Source: Anaerofilum hominis (GTDB lineage Bacteria; Bacillota; Clostridia; Oscillospirales; Ruminococcaceae). Taken from it: a DNA stretch of 64,000 nt. Positions within the stretch are counted from its first letter, which is position 1, and the number at the start of each line of letters is the position of its first letter. The stretch covers positions 1 through 64,000 of the forward strand of contig NZ_JACONZ010000001.1 in assembly GCF_014287275.1 (NCBI RefSeq), read 5' to 3'. A model generated the notes under the pieces. The model was not told the origin of the DNA. It ran no database searches and saw only the letters and a program-made list of their open reading frames with translations. Shown piece by piece: positions 36,233 through 44,267 of this stretch. The translations under genes were made by a program, and so were the position numbers.

Positions 36233-36316
36233 GCGGAAGTGCTGGAATCGGCAGACAGGCACGTTTGAGGTGCGTGTGTCAATGACGTGTGGGTTCAAGT
36301 CCCATCTTCCGCACCA
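36233..36316 (+). tRNA. tRNA-Leu (GAG)
   Basis: Acceptor GCGGAAG/CTTCCGC, anticodon stem CACGT/GCGTG with loop TTGAGGT (anticodon GAG), long variable arm typical of class II tRNA, T arm GGGTTCAAGTCCC, discriminator A and encoded CCA. Confidence 0.95.
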
Positions 36317-36324
36317 GAAAAAAC

Positions 36325-36352
36325 GACCGGCCCTTTTTGGGGCCGGTCATTT
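36325..36352 (+). terminator. Terminator of tRNA-Leu
   Basis: GACCGGCCC (36325-36333) / GGGCCGGTC (36340-36348), six-base loop, then ATTTTC. Confidence 0.82.
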
Positions 36353-36435
36353 TCTTTTATCGCCGCTGTGTCGGGGGGCCGCCGCGCGCTGCTCGCTCTC
36401 AGCGCGCGGCGGGGCCTCTGATTGCGGCCCCCAGA

Positions 36436-36464
36436 TTGCCACAGGTGGGACAAAAAGATATAAT
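36436..36464 (+). promoter_or_regulatory. Promoter of the WYL-WYL-rtcB unit
   Basis: TTGCCA (36436-36441, 5 of 6 matches) and perfect TATAAT (36459-36464), 17-base spacer; the leader to the first gene is about 120 bases. Confidence 0.82.
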
Positions 36465-36499
36465 TACTATATAAAGCGCGCGGGCGCCTGTTTTTCTGT

Positions 36500-36607
36500 A
36501 TGCAGGCGGCGGGGGATCGTCCTCCTTTGCCGCTGCTCTGCATTTTTCTATTGATCTTGATCACAGGATACCGTAAGGAGATGAGCGTACGGCATACAGC
36601 GAGCTGA
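36500..36607 (+). other. Possible leader peptide overlapping the WYL start
   Basis: 35-codon frame starting at ATG 36500 and ending at TGA 36605-36607, in a different frame from the WYL gene whose start region it overlaps. The middle is hydrophobic ('PLPLLCIFLLILI'). No ribosome site precedes it, so it may be chance; if translated it could couple to the WYL gene. Confidence 0.25.
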
Positions 36608-37830
36608 TCAAAAACTTCAGCCATATTCGGGACTATCTGCGTGAATTTTATGTGTACGGCTTCAAGAGCCGCGATGAATTTACGCACAAGAGCGCCCGCT
36701 CTTATGACGACGAACGCCGCCGCGTGGAAAGTTGGCTGGGCGACTATATGCGCTTTCGGCAGATGGCGGACGGCAAACGCGTTTCGATCTCCATCGACAG
36801 CCGTATCTCTCGTCACGATCCGCTTTATCAGGCATGGAAAGCCAAAAGCTTTACAGACGGAGACATCACTCTCCATTTCCTGATTTTTGATTTTCTGCAC
36901 GACTCTGATACGCAGCTGTCGCTGAACGAGATCATGGACGAAATCGACAGGCGGCTTTCGTGTTTTGACGCGCCAAAAACTTTTGATGCATCCACTGTGC
37001 GCAAAAAATTAAAAGAATATGTTTCGCAGGGGTTGCTCCGCGCCGAAGCGCATGGGAAAACGATACTGTACCGCCGATCCGACACCGCCAATTTCCCCTG
37101 TACAGATGCGCTGGATTTTTTCTCTGAGGCCGCGCCCTGCGGGGTGATAGGCTCCTTTTTGCTGGATAAAGCTGGCGCTCATGAGGGGCACTTTGCTTTC
37201 AAACACCACTATATCACGGGGACGCTGGACAGCGAGATCCTGTGCGGCTTGTTTGAGGCGATGCGCGGGAGGCGATTTGTCCAAATCGAAACGGTAAACC
37301 GCCGCAGGGGACGTACCGCCGTGCAGAGAGTCGTTCCTCTGCGCCTTTTTATCAGTGTGCAGAACGGCCGCCAGTATTTGATGGCCTATGTCCCGCGAAA
37401 CAGACGAATCGATCCCGTCCGGCTTGATAATATTTTGTCGGTCAAGGCAGGGGAGATGTGCGAAAACTATGAAAGATATAGGCAGAAGCTCGATCAGATG
37501 CAGAAACATATTTGGGGCGTCAGCACCGAAGGCGGCGCAGATCAGTTGGAGCACGTACAGTTTACGGTGCGATATGGCAGCGATGAAGAACATATCCACC
37601 GCCGTCTGGAACGGGAGAAGCGCTGCGGAAAGATAGAGCGCGTGGACGCGCATACCAGCCGCTTTTCTGCCGATGTTTATGACTCAGGCGAATTGATCCC
37701 GTGGATCCGCACCTTTATCTGCCGCATTGTTGAGATCCATTTCTCCAACCGAGAACTGGAAGTCCAGTTCAAAAAGGATATGGATGCGATGTATCGTCTG
37801 TATGGGCTGAGCGGAGGCGATGAGGGATGA
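36589..37830 (+). CDS. WYL-domain transcriptional regulator 1 (possible ACG start)
   Basis: About 413 residues: N-terminal block 'AYSELIKNFSHIRDYLREFYVYGFKSRDE', a winged-helix-like region (about 90-150), then a WYL ligand-sensing domain (about 200-290, 'RLFISVQNGRQYLMAYVPRNRR') and C-terminal WCX-like part. WYL proteins sense nucleic-acid-related or small ligands and control DNA/RNA-processing genes. The conserved N-terminus extends 21 codons upstream of the first GTG (36652) to an ACG at 36589, eight bases after AAGGAG, with an in-frame TAA just before; no ATG/GTG/TTG lies between. So the gene uses an ACG start, starts late, or has a start mutation. The stop overlaps the next ATG by 4 bases. 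Confidence 0.85.
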   Translation, partial: TAYSELIKNFSHIRDYLREFYVYGFKSRDEFTHKSARSYDDERRRVESWLGDYMRFRQMADGKRVSISIDSRISRHDPLYQAWKAKSFTDGDITLHFLIFDFLHDSDTQLSLNEIMDEIDRRLSCFDAPKTFDASTVRKKLKEYVSQGLLRAEAHGKTILYRRSDTANFPCTDALDFFSEAAPCGVIGSFLLDKAGAHEGHFAFKHHYITGTLDSEILCGLFEAMRGRRFVQIETVNRRRGRTAVQRVVPLRLFISVQNGRQYLMAYVPRNRRIDPVRLDNILSVKAGEMCENYERYRQKLDQMQKHIWGVSTEGGADQLEHVQFTVRYGSDEEHIHRRLEREKRCGKIERVDAHTSRFSADVYDSGELIPWIRTFICRIVEIHFSNRELEVQFKKDMDAMYRLYGLSGGDEG

Positions 37831-38741
37831 TTTTCAGCGAGCTTTACGGCGCCTATTACAACACCGTCGCAGCAATCCTGCAGCTGGCGGTAAAGCGCCC
37901 TGTCACCAGGGAAGAGCTGCGGACGATGATCGAGAGCCGGGCGTTTTCAGAAAGCGTTTTGACCATCGAACCGGCGCTCACAAGCGGAAAATGGCAGTTG
38001 CTGCGGCCGGACGGTACAACGCCCCTTGAATATCCGCCCACTATGCCGCTTACCCTGCTGCAAAAGCGCTGGCTGAAAGCGATTTCGCTGGACCCACGCA
38101 TTCGGCTGTTCGATTTTGATGATTCCGGTCTTGAAGATATTTCGCCGCTCTTTACGCCCGATGATGTTCATATTTTTGACCGGTGCGCGGATGGCGATCC
38201 GTTTGAAGAAGAATGGTATATCCAGACCTTTCGCCTGATATTGGACGCTGTCAAAAACGGTTCTCCACTTAGTATCGATGTAAAAAGCCGTCGGGGGACC
38301 CGCATCCATTTAGACGTCATGCCGGAGTATTTGGAGTATTCCGAAAAGGACGACAAATTCCGGCTCGTCACTTTCGGCTCCCGATACGGAAAATTCATTA
38401 ATCTCGGGCGGATACTGTCCTGCAAGCCGTTTCAGGGCCATGCTCCGCCCGGTTTGGAAGATCCCGCTGCTGCCATTGACAAAAGCGTGGTGTTGGAATT
38501 GTATGATGACCGCAATGCGCTGGAGCGGGTACTGCTGCATTTTGCGCACTTTGAAAAGGAAGCGCAGCGGCTTTGCGGGGAGCGTTACCGAATCAAGCTT
38601 TTTTATCGTCAAGAAGACGAGACGGAAATGGTGATCCGCATCCTTTCCTTTGGCCCCCTGATTCAAGTGACTGCGCCGGAGGCCTTTGTGGATCTGATCA
38701 AAGAACGTCTGAAAATGCAAAAAAGCTGCGAACTCAATTAG
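37827..38741 (+). CDS. WYL-domain regulator 2
   Basis: 304 residues, starting in an ATGA overlap with the first WYL gene. N-terminal helices 'YYNTVAAILQLAVKRPVTREELRTMIESRAF' resemble a modified wHTH; 'LTLLQKRWLKAISLDPRIRLF' and 'GSRYGKFINLGRILSCKPF' match the WYL/WCX pattern. The pair probably works as a heteromeric regulator of rtcB. Its 3' end forms the left arm of a strong terminator, so termination is built into the end of the coding sequence. Confidence 0.85.
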   Translation: MIFSELYGAYYNTVAAILQLAVKRPVTREELRTMIESRAFSESVLTIEPALTSGKWQLLRPDGTTPLEYPPTMPLTLLQKRWLKAISLDPRIRLFDFDDSGLEDISPLFTPDDVHIFDRCADGDPFEEEWYIQTFRLILDAVKNGSPLSIDVKSRRGTRIHLDVMPEYLEYSEKDDKFRLVTFGSRYGKFINLGRILSCKPFQGHAPPGLEDPAAAIDKSVVLELYDDRNALERVLLHFAHFEKEAQRLCGERYRIKLFYRQEDETEMVIRILSFGPLIQVTAPEAFVDLIKERLKMQKSCELN

Positions 38742-38779
38742 CCGGGCCCAGCCCCGGCGTTAAGTTCGCAGCTTTTTTT
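38720..38779 (+). terminator. Terminator between WYL2 and rtcB
   Basis: 14-bp perfect outer stem AAAAGCTGCGAACT (38721-38734) / AGTTCGCAGCTTTT (38763-38776) enclosing a second hairpin GCCGGG/CCCGGC (38741-38746/38753-38758), followed by a T run to 38779. It overlaps the WYL2 stop codon and stands 200 bases before rtcB. Confidence 0.88.
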
Positions 38780-38979
38780 CCGTGATAAAAGAGGATATCT
38801 TTAGTATTCTATAGCTGCGCACCAGCTGATGCAGATGTTCAAAATTTCTTTCACCGCCGTGCAGAGGGAGACGCGCACAGAGCTGTTTATGGGTTTGATG
38901 CGCAAAAAGCTCTTTCCCGAACGGCAAATCCCAAGCCAGAAGCGCACACATTCCGGCTTTACGCAGAAAGGAAAACATC
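38780..38979. other. Spacer between the terminator and rtcB
   Basis: 200 bases. No convincing sigma-70 or sigma-54 promoter; only TATTCT/TATAGC-like -10 candidates near 38808-38816. An open frame from 38829 runs into rtcB in another frame but lacks a ribosome site. rtcB may depend on read-through or on a promoter I cannot see. Confidence 0.4.
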
Positions 38980-40182
38980 ATGATCGAAATCAAGGGGAAA
39001 TTCAATACCGCTCTGTGCTATACATCCGAGTTGGAAGAAAGAGCAGCGTCGCAGATCTGCGCGCTCTGTGATGAAGAGGCGTTCAAGGACAGTAAAATCC
39101 GCATTATGCCGGATGTTCATACCGGCAAAGGCTGCACTATTGGGACGACCATGACGATCACCGACAAAATCGTTCCTGGAATGGTGGGTGTGGATATCGG
39201 CTGCGGCATGGAGACGGTAAAAATCGCGCAGCGGGACGTCGACTTCGAAAAGCTGGACGCGCTGATCCACCGCGATATCCCCTGTGGACGAGAGATAAGG
39301 CACCTGCCGCACGAGTACAGCGCGCAACTTGACTTAACAGAACTTCGCTGCGCGCCCCATGTAAACCTGGACCGGGCGGCGAAAAGCATCGGCACTCTGG
39401 GCGGCGGCAATCATTTTATTGAGGCGGACCGCTCTGACACTGGCGACGTTTATGTCGTGGTCCATTCCGGCAGCCGCCATCTGGGCCTTGAGGTGGCCAA
39501 TTACTATCAGGAGCAGGGGCGGCGGGCCCTATGGGGAGGCGCGCACTATCAAATCGGGCAGCTTATTGCGTCCCTCAAGGCAGAAGGCCGTTTTCAGGAG
39601 ATCCAGCCCGCGGTGACCGCCCTTCAAAAAGAGCATCGTATCGCCATGCCCAAAGACCTGACCTATGTGCAGGGCAGGCTGTTTGAGGATTATATCCATG
39701 ATATGCGCATTGTGCAGCGCTTCGCTGTGCTGAACCGCAAGGCGATGATGGACGTGATCCTGCGTGGTATGGGATTTTCCGCGGTGGAAGAATTCTCCAC
39801 TATTCACAACTACGTCGACACTGACGAGATGATCCTCAGAAAAGGGGCGGTTTCCGCCCAGAAAGGTGAAAAGCTGCTTATTCCCATCAACATGCGCGAC
39901 GGCAGCCTCATCTGTATCGGCAAAGGAAACCCCGATTGGAACTTTTCCGCGCCGCACGGAGCAGGGCGGCTGATGAGCCGGAGAGCGGCGTTTTCCTCTC
40001 TTTCCATGGAGCAGTATCGGGAGGAAATGAAAGATGTCTATTCCACCTGCGTCCTGCCGGATACGCTCGATGAATCCCCCATGGCATACAAGAGCATGGA
40101 GGATATCCTTGCACAGATCCAAGCCACTGCGCAGATGATAGAACACATCAAACCCATCTATAATTTTAAGGCGGCCGAATGA
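38980..40182 (+). CDS. rtcB: RtcB RNA ligase
   Basis: 400 residues, the short bacterial RtcB form. It joins 2',3'-cyclic phosphate or 3'-phosphate RNA ends to 5'-OH ends using GTP and Mn2+. Metal and guanylylation residues appear intact: 'MPDVHTGKGCTIG', VDIGCGME with the metal cysteine, GGGNHF, 'VHSGSRHLG', and the C-terminal SAPHGAGRLMSR carrying the histidine that takes GMP. Start ATG follows AAAGGA. Two upstream WYL regulators suggest control by RNA or nucleotide signals; no RtcA, archease or PrfH gene is adjacent. Confidence 0.95.
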   Translation: MIEIKGKFNTALCYTSELEERAASQICALCDEEAFKDSKIRIMPDVHTGKGCTIGTTMTITDKIVPGMVGVDIGCGMETVKIAQRDVDFEKLDALIHRDIPCGREIRHLPHEYSAQLDLTELRCAPHVNLDRAAKSIGTLGGGNHFIEADRSDTGDVYVVVHSGSRHLGLEVANYYQEQGRRALWGGAHYQIGQLIASLKAEGRFQEIQPAVTALQKEHRIAMPKDLTYVQGRLFEDYIHDMRIVQRFAVLNRKAMMDVILRGMGFSAVEEFSTIHNYVDTDEMILRKGAVSAQKGEKLLIPINMRDGSLICIGKGNPDWNFSAPHGAGRLMSRRAAFSSLSMEQYREEMKDVYSTCVLPDTLDESPMAYKSMEDILAQIQATAQMIEHIKPIYNFKAAE

Positions 40183-40343
40183 TAAAAAGCCTATTTTCTC
40201 CATTTAACCAGCAAAATGGAAGACATATCATTCTGATAGACCTGTTTCCGCCAGGCCAGCGGCAATTAGGCAATTGAAAGAAATGGCAAAGGAGCGTCCC
40301 GCCGCCGCTCTTTTGCTTTTTTCTTCTCCTTGTGATAAGGATA

Positions 40344-40352
40344 TGATATAAT
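40344..40352 (+). promoter_or_regulatory. Extended -10 promoter for the DUF6553-like gene
   Basis: TGATATAAT (40344-40352) combines the TG extension with a perfect TATAAT; no good -35, as is usual for extended -10 promoters. Confidence 0.6.
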
Positions 40353-40450
40353 AATAAAAAACAGCCTGTCGGTTTTTCTTTCCCCCATTTTTGTACCTGG
40401 GGATAAGAGCCGCCGCTGGAACCAGCTGACTTGGATGGAGGAAAGCACCG

Positions 40451-41068
40451 ATGCGAAAAGAGCGCGCGCCCTGGCCGGAATGTTATTATGAGGAGACCGA
40501 CCCTTTGAAACGCAGGGCCCTTTTGGAAGAAGCCGTTGAAAAAGGGGAGGGGGACCCCGCTGTAAATGAGCTGCGTCAAAAGCTTTGGGCGCTGCGCTAC
40601 GGCGAAAAGACGAAAAAAAATGCGCCGCCTGCCGACGGTTATGTGGCGCTGTGGGTGACGATGAGTTTCCGCCGCAAGGACGTGGATTCCCGGTTCCGGG
40701 TCCGCGCCGCGGAAAAAGAGCTCAGCGGCATGCTGGTCAAGCTGGGGATCGATTCCCCCGAAGCCGGCGAGGAAGAACGGTTTCTGGTCTATCGCGAGCT
40801 GGTGCACGCAATGGGCATCTATCTTTCCACCTGCACCGAGGGCAGTTACAATACCCAGATCTTCGGCCTGATGCGCCTGAAAAAAGAACGCCTGGTTGAA
40901 AAGATCGTCTATGACCTTTACAGCGTGGCCTATGAACTGCCGGTCAAGCTGGGCATGGAAGAAAAGTTTGAGCCGCTGCGGCGGGCAGCCTACGAGGCGT
41001 TTTCGGAAGCTTACCCCGACGATGTGGAGCTGCTGGACAACGTCATCTTCGGCGGTGGGGAATCGTGA
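40451..41068 (+). CDS. DUF6553-like protein, unknown function
   Basis: 205 residues, soluble, mostly helical; opens 'RAPWPECYYEETDPLKRRALLEEA', which resembles DUF6553 of gut clostridia. The middle has 'ELVHAMGIYLSTCTEGSYNTQIFGLMRL'. No catalytic motif recognised. GGAGGAAAG precedes the ATG. It overlaps the FabG-like gene by 4 bases, so the two are translated together. Confidence 0.75.
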   Translation: MRKERAPWPECYYEETDPLKRRALLEEAVEKGEGDPAVNELRQKLWALRYGEKTKKNAPPADGYVALWVTMSFRRKDVDSRFRVRAAEKELSGMLVKLGIDSPEAGEEERFLVYRELVHAMGIYLSTCTEGSYNTQIFGLMRLKKERLVEKIVYDLYSVAYELPVKLGMEEKFEPLRRAAYEAFSEAYPDDVELLDNVIFGGGES

Positions 41069-41799
41069 ACCGTACCGTGCTCGTCACCGGCGCTTCCCGC
41101 GGGATCGGCCGCGCCGCGGCAGAGCTGTTCGCCCGGCGGGGATATAATGTCGTTCTCGGCTGTAACCGGCACAAGCGGCAGGCGCTGGCGTTCAGCGAGC
41201 AGCTGAACGCCGCGGGACTGCAGACGGCGGTGCTGCAGGGAGACCTTTCCCAGCCGCAGGAGGCGGAAGCGCTGGTACAGGGGGCGGCAGAGCTTTTCGG
41301 CAGCCTGGACGTGCTGGTCAACAACGCGGGTATCTCCCGGACCGGCCTGTTTACGGACTTTACGCCCGCACAGTGGCGCGAAGTGCAGGCGGTCAATCTG
41401 GACAGCGTGTTTTACTGCGCCCGGGCGGCGGCAAAGCTGATGATCCCCCGCCAAGCGGGCAGCATCATCAACGTTTCCTCGATCTGGGGCGTCACGGGCG
41501 CTTCCTGCGAGGCGGCTTATTCCGCCTCCAAAGCGGCCGTGATCGGCCTGACCAAGGCGCTGGCAAAAGAACTGGGACCCAGCGGCATCCGGGTCAACTG
41601 TGTCGCCCCGGGCGTGGTGGACACTGAGATGAACGCGTCTTTGGGAGAAGCGGTGCTGGACGGCCTGGCCGAGGAGACGCCGCTGGGCCGCATCGGACGG
41701 CCCGAGGAGATTGCGGCGGCGATATTTTTTCTGGCAGGGGAAGAGGCCTCTTTTATCACGGGCCAGATACTCGGCGTCAACGGCGGGTTCCTGATCTGA
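41065..41799 (+). CDS. FabG-like short-chain dehydrogenase/reductase
   Basis: 244 residues from a GTG start overlapping the upstream stop. NAD(P)-binding TGASRGIG, NNAG, catalytic Ser in 'NVSSIWG', YSASK with the catalytic Tyr and Lys, and 'ALAKELGPSGIRVNCVAPGVVDTEM' are all intact. The best functional guess is 3-oxoacyl-ACP reductase, but the gene stands outside any fatty-acid operon, so another keto substrate is possible. Cytosolic. Confidence 0.92.
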   Translation: MNRTVLVTGASRGIGRAAAELFARRGYNVVLGCNRHKRQALAFSEQLNAAGLQTAVLQGDLSQPQEAEALVQGAAELFGSLDVLVNNAGISRTGLFTDFTPAQWREVQAVNLDSVFYCARAAAKLMIPRQAGSIINVSSIWGVTGASCEAAYSASKAAVIGLTKALAKELGPSGIRVNCVAPGVVDTEMNASLGEAVLDGLAEETPLGRIGRPEEIAAAIFFLAGEEASFITGQILGVNGGFLI

Positions 41800-41830
41800 G
41801 CACGCTTTCAAAATAAATTTATTTTTCCGG

Positions 41831-41859
41831 TTGCTTTTTTGCCTCTCTTTTACTATAAT
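41831..41859 (+). promoter_or_regulatory. Promoter of the YerC-like gene
   Basis: TTGCTT (41831-41836) and perfect TATAAT (41854-41859), 17-base spacer. Confidence 0.68.
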
Positions 41860-41915
41860 GAAGCTGTGAAGTGCGAAAGTAAAAATTACAGAGCAGAAAT
41901 AAAGGAGCGGTGCTG

Positions 41916-42227
41916 ATGGCAGCGAAGGATATTCTGCGGAGTCCCGAGACAGAACGGCTGTTCGAAGCGATATTATCATTGGAGAGTTATGAGGAATGCG
42001 CCTGCTTTTTGGAGGACCTGTGTACCATTAAAGAGCTGCGCGACATGGCCCAGCGGCTGAAAGCGGCCCAGATGCTGCTCTCCGGGTTTACCTATGACCA
42101 GATCCAAAAAGAAGTGGAGATCAGCACCGCGACCATCAGCCGGGTCAACCGCTGTATTCAGTACGGACCGGGCGGTTATGAACAGCAGCTGCGCAAGATC
42201 GGCGCGCTGAAAGAAAAAGAAAAATGA
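41916..42227 (+). CDS. YerC/YecD-type TrpR-like DNA-binding protein
   Basis: 103 residues, all helical. 'ECACFLEDLCTIKELRDMAQRLKAAQMLLSG' is the YerC dimer core and 'TYDQIQKEVEISTATISRVNRCI' the TrpR-type helix-turn-helix. The targets of this family are largely unknown; it lacks the tryptophan-binding assignment of TrpR proper. The ATG at 41916 has AAAGGAG eight bases upstream; a GTG six bases earlier is too close. Likely single-gene unit. Confidence 0.9.
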   Translation: MAAKDILRSPETERLFEAILSLESYEECACFLEDLCTIKELRDMAQRLKAAQMLLSGFTYDQIQKEVEISTATISRVNRCIQYGPGGYEQQLRKIGALKEKEK

Positions 42228-42232
42228 CCCAG

Positions 42233-42268
42233 GCAGGCCGGGACGTCAAACAGACTGTCCCGGCCTGC
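42233..42268 (+). terminator. Hairpin after the YerC-like gene
   Basis: 12-bp perfect stem GCAGGCCGGGAC (42233-42244) / GTCCCGGCCTGC (42257-42268), 12-base loop, no T run, so termination is probable but not certain. Confidence 0.55.
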
Positions 42269-42370
42269 TGCAGCTGCGGCGCAAGGGCACGGCAGAACGG
42301 CGCAAAAAAGGCGTCGTTTTGCAGTTTTGCCGCAAAGCGACAAAAAATGAAAAAATTTCAAAATCAATAC

Positions 42371-42399
42371 TTGACATAGGGCGTATTTTGCTGTAAAAT
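42371..42399 (+). promoter_or_regulatory. Promoter of the four-tRNA operon
   Basis: Perfect TTGACA (42371-42376) and TAAAAT (42394-42399), 17-base spacer. Confidence 0.88.
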
Positions 42400-42446
42400 A
42401 AATTTCGTCGCCGCGGGTCAGAACATGACCTGAAGACAGAACATCT

Positions 42447-42522
42447 GCGGCTTTAGCTCATCTGGTAGAGCGCCACCTTGCCAAGGTGGAGGTAGCGAGT
42501 TCGAGCCTCGTAAGCCGCTCCA
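42447..42522 (+). tRNA. tRNA-Gly (GCC)
   Basis: Acceptor GCGGCTT/AAGCCGC, anticodon stem CCACC/GGTGG with loop TTGCCAA (anticodon GCC), T loop TTCGAGC, discriminator T and encoded CCA. Confidence 0.95.
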
Positions 42523-42606
42523 TCACCGTTTTGCGGTGAAAATGATCTGGATATCCCGGTTGACTCGCACCGTCAATTGTGATATGACGATTGTCTGATC
42601 AGGTGC

Positions 42607-42682
42607 GGGAGCATAGCTCAGCTGGGAGAGCACCTGCCTTACAAGCAGGGGGTCACAGGTTCGAGCCCTGTTGTTCCCACCA
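42607..42682 (+). tRNA. tRNA-Val (TAC)
   Basis: Acceptor GGGAGCA/TGTTCCC (one G-T), anticodon stem CCTGC/GCAGG with loop CTTACAA (anticodon TAC), discriminator A and encoded CCA. Confidence 0.95.
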
Positions 42683-42687
42683 GAGTT

Positions 42688-42764
42688 GGCCCGGTAGTTC
42701 AGTTGGTTAGAACGCTAGCCTGTCACGCTAGAGGTCGTGAGTTCGAGCCTCATCCGGGTCGCCA
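42688..42764 (+). tRNA. tRNA-Asp (GTC)
   Basis: Acceptor GGCCCGG/CCGGGTC, anticodon stem CTAGC/GCTAG with loop CTGTCAC (anticodon GTC), T loop TTCGAGC, discriminator G and encoded CCA. Five bases after tRNA-Val. Confidence 0.95.
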
Positions 42765-42767
42765 TTT

Positions 42768-42843
42768 GCCTCTGTAGCTCAGTCGGTAGAGCAGGGGACT
42801 GAAAATCCCCGTGTCGGTGGTTCGATTCCGCCCGGAGGCACCA
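42768..42843 (+). tRNA. tRNA-Phe (GAA)
   Basis: Acceptor GCCTCTG/CGGAGGC, anticodon stem GGGGA/TCCCC with loop CTGAAAA (anticodon GAA), T loop TTCGATT, discriminator A and encoded CCA. Confidence 0.95.
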
Positions 42844-42884
42844 AAACAAAAAGTCCTGGCCAAATGGCCGGGACTTTTTGTTTT
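42844..42884 (+). terminator. Terminator of the tRNA operon
   Basis: Long A-rich/T-rich stem with GGCC/GGCC core (42843-42861 / 42866-42884; two mismatches or wobbles), loop AAAT, T-rich 3' arm. It directly follows tRNA-Phe. Confidence 0.88.
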
Positions 42885-43229
42885 GGTCGGGTTGGACAGC
42901 GCCTGACGGTAAAAGTCCGGCAGGAGCGCTCTTTTTACCATCTGCGGCGCGCTTTTGTGCGCAGCGGTCCGTTTTGCCGCCCCGCCTTTGTTGTACCGCA
43001 CAGTAGAAAGCAAGGAGAACTGTTTTGTCCGGAACGCCTCCGCTGTGCCGTCGGCCCTCGCTGCACCGTGAAAAATGTCCGCGGGGCGTTGCTCCGCCCG
43101 GCCGGAACGGTCGCTTTCTGCCGCGCACCGCGGCGGGGCGGATACGCCCTGTGTCCAACAGAACACCTTTGCTTTTTCTGCGTCCCGGCTGAAAATAGAT
43201 GTCCTGCTTTTCAAAAGACCTATAAGGTA
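42885..43229. other. Intergenic region before spoIIIAA
   Basis: About 345 bases with no supported gene. Antisense open frames run through the tRNAs and are artefacts. Confidence 0.5.
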
Positions 43230-43278
43230 AAAAAGGACGGCCTCCGAAAGATCGCATTTTTCGGGGGCCGTCCTTTTT
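43230..43278. terminator. Hairpin/terminator upstream of spoIIIAA
   Basis: 20-base arms 43230-43249 and 43259-43278 (one wobble), nine-base loop, T run at the end and A run at the start. It insulates spoIIIAA from upstream transcription. Confidence 0.75.
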
Positions 43279-43334
43279 GTGGTTCTATCGGTGGACAGGT
43301 CTCAATATATTTTCTGGTAAGGGGGGCTTGTCTG

Positions 43335-44267
43335 ATGTCTGAACGTTTTTTTGAGGCGGCGGTCCAGCTGCCGCAATTCCTCAGCACTGTGCTGATGCGG
43401 GTGGCCGAAAGGAAAGCGGCAGAAGTCACCGAGATCCGCCTGCGCAGCGGGAGGCCGGTACTGCTGACGCTGCCCGAGGGGAGCAGATATCTGCTGCGGG
43501 ACGGCTCGCTGGAAGAAAAAGAGGGTCCAAGATCGGTGCGCCTGACGCACGGGCAGCTGGGAGAGTGCTTCCTTGCCCTGTGTCAATATTCGGTGCACAG
43601 CTATGAACGCGAGATCGCCGAGGGCTTTTTTACCATCAGCGGCGGCCACCGGGTGGGGGTCGCAGGCACGGCGGTGCGGGATGCGCAAGGCGGGATCTTG
43701 CAGATCAAATGCCCCACCTCCCTGTGTATTCGCGTCGCGCGCACGCCAAACGCCCTTTTACCGCAGCAGCTGTCCGAGCTGCTGCAGGAACCTGCGCTGG
43801 GCCTTTTGATCGCCGGGGCGCCTGCCAGCGGCAAGACGACGGTGCTGCGGGCCTGCTCTCTCGCGCTGTCTGAGCTTGGCAGGCGCACGGCAGTGGTGGA
43901 CGAGCGCCGGGAGCTCTGGCCTGCCGGGGAACGGGGTTTTACAGATCCTCCCCCGGACAACTGCGATGTGCTGTCCGGCTATCCCAAACATCTGGGGATC
44001 CTGCAGGCGCTGCGCAGCCTCTCGCCGCAGGTGATCCTCTGCGACGAGGTGGGCGGGTCCGGCGACGCGCAGGCGGTCGCGGCCGGGGCCAACGCGGGCG
44101 TTGGGCTGGTCGTCACCATCCACGGCCGAAGCATGGAGGAATTGCGGCGCAGGCCGCAAGCGTGGGAGCTGCTGCAGACCGGGGCCTTTTACCGGGTGGT
44201 ATTTCTCGCAGGGGCATCCTCCCCGGGAAAGGTGGCTTCGATCTGTGATGTGGACGCTGTTTTTTAA
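43335..44267 (+). CDS. spoIIIAA: Stage III sporulation ATPase SpoIIIAA
   Basis: 310 residues. Secretion-type ATPase of the SpoIIIA-SpoIIQ channel joining mother cell and forespore. Walker A GAPASGKTT, Walker B 'VILCDEVGG', and the family's 'HRVGVAGTAV' and 'ICIRVARTPNALL'-like middle region are present. Start ATG follows AAGGGGGG. First gene of a complete eight-gene operon; no clear sigma-E promoter could be identified upstream. Confidence 0.95.
   Translation: MSERFFEAAVQLPQFLSTVLMRVAERKAAEVTEIRLRSGRPVLLTLPEGSRYLLRDGSLEEKEGPRSVRLTHGQLGECFLALCQYSVHSYEREIAEGFFTISGGHRVGVAGTAVRDAQGGILQIKCPTSLCIRVARTPNALLPQQLSELLQEPALGLLIAGAPASGKTTVLRACSLALSELGRRTAVVDERRELWPAGERGFTDPPPDNCDVLSGYPKHLGILQALRSLSPQVILCDEVGGSGDAQAVAAGANAGVGLVVTIHGRSMEELRRRPQAWELLQTGAFYRVVFLAGASSPGKVASICDVDAVF

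Noticed and set aside
42715..43257. Minus-strand frame of 180 residues with a peptide often annotated in databases
   Set aside because: It runs antisense through tRNA-Phe and tRNA-Asp; the familiar-looking C-terminal peptide is a translated tRNA complement, a known artefact.
43279..43334. Sigma-E promoter of spoIIIAA
   Set aside because: The region has an AT-rich CAATATATT block, but no convincing -35/-10 pair could be assigned.
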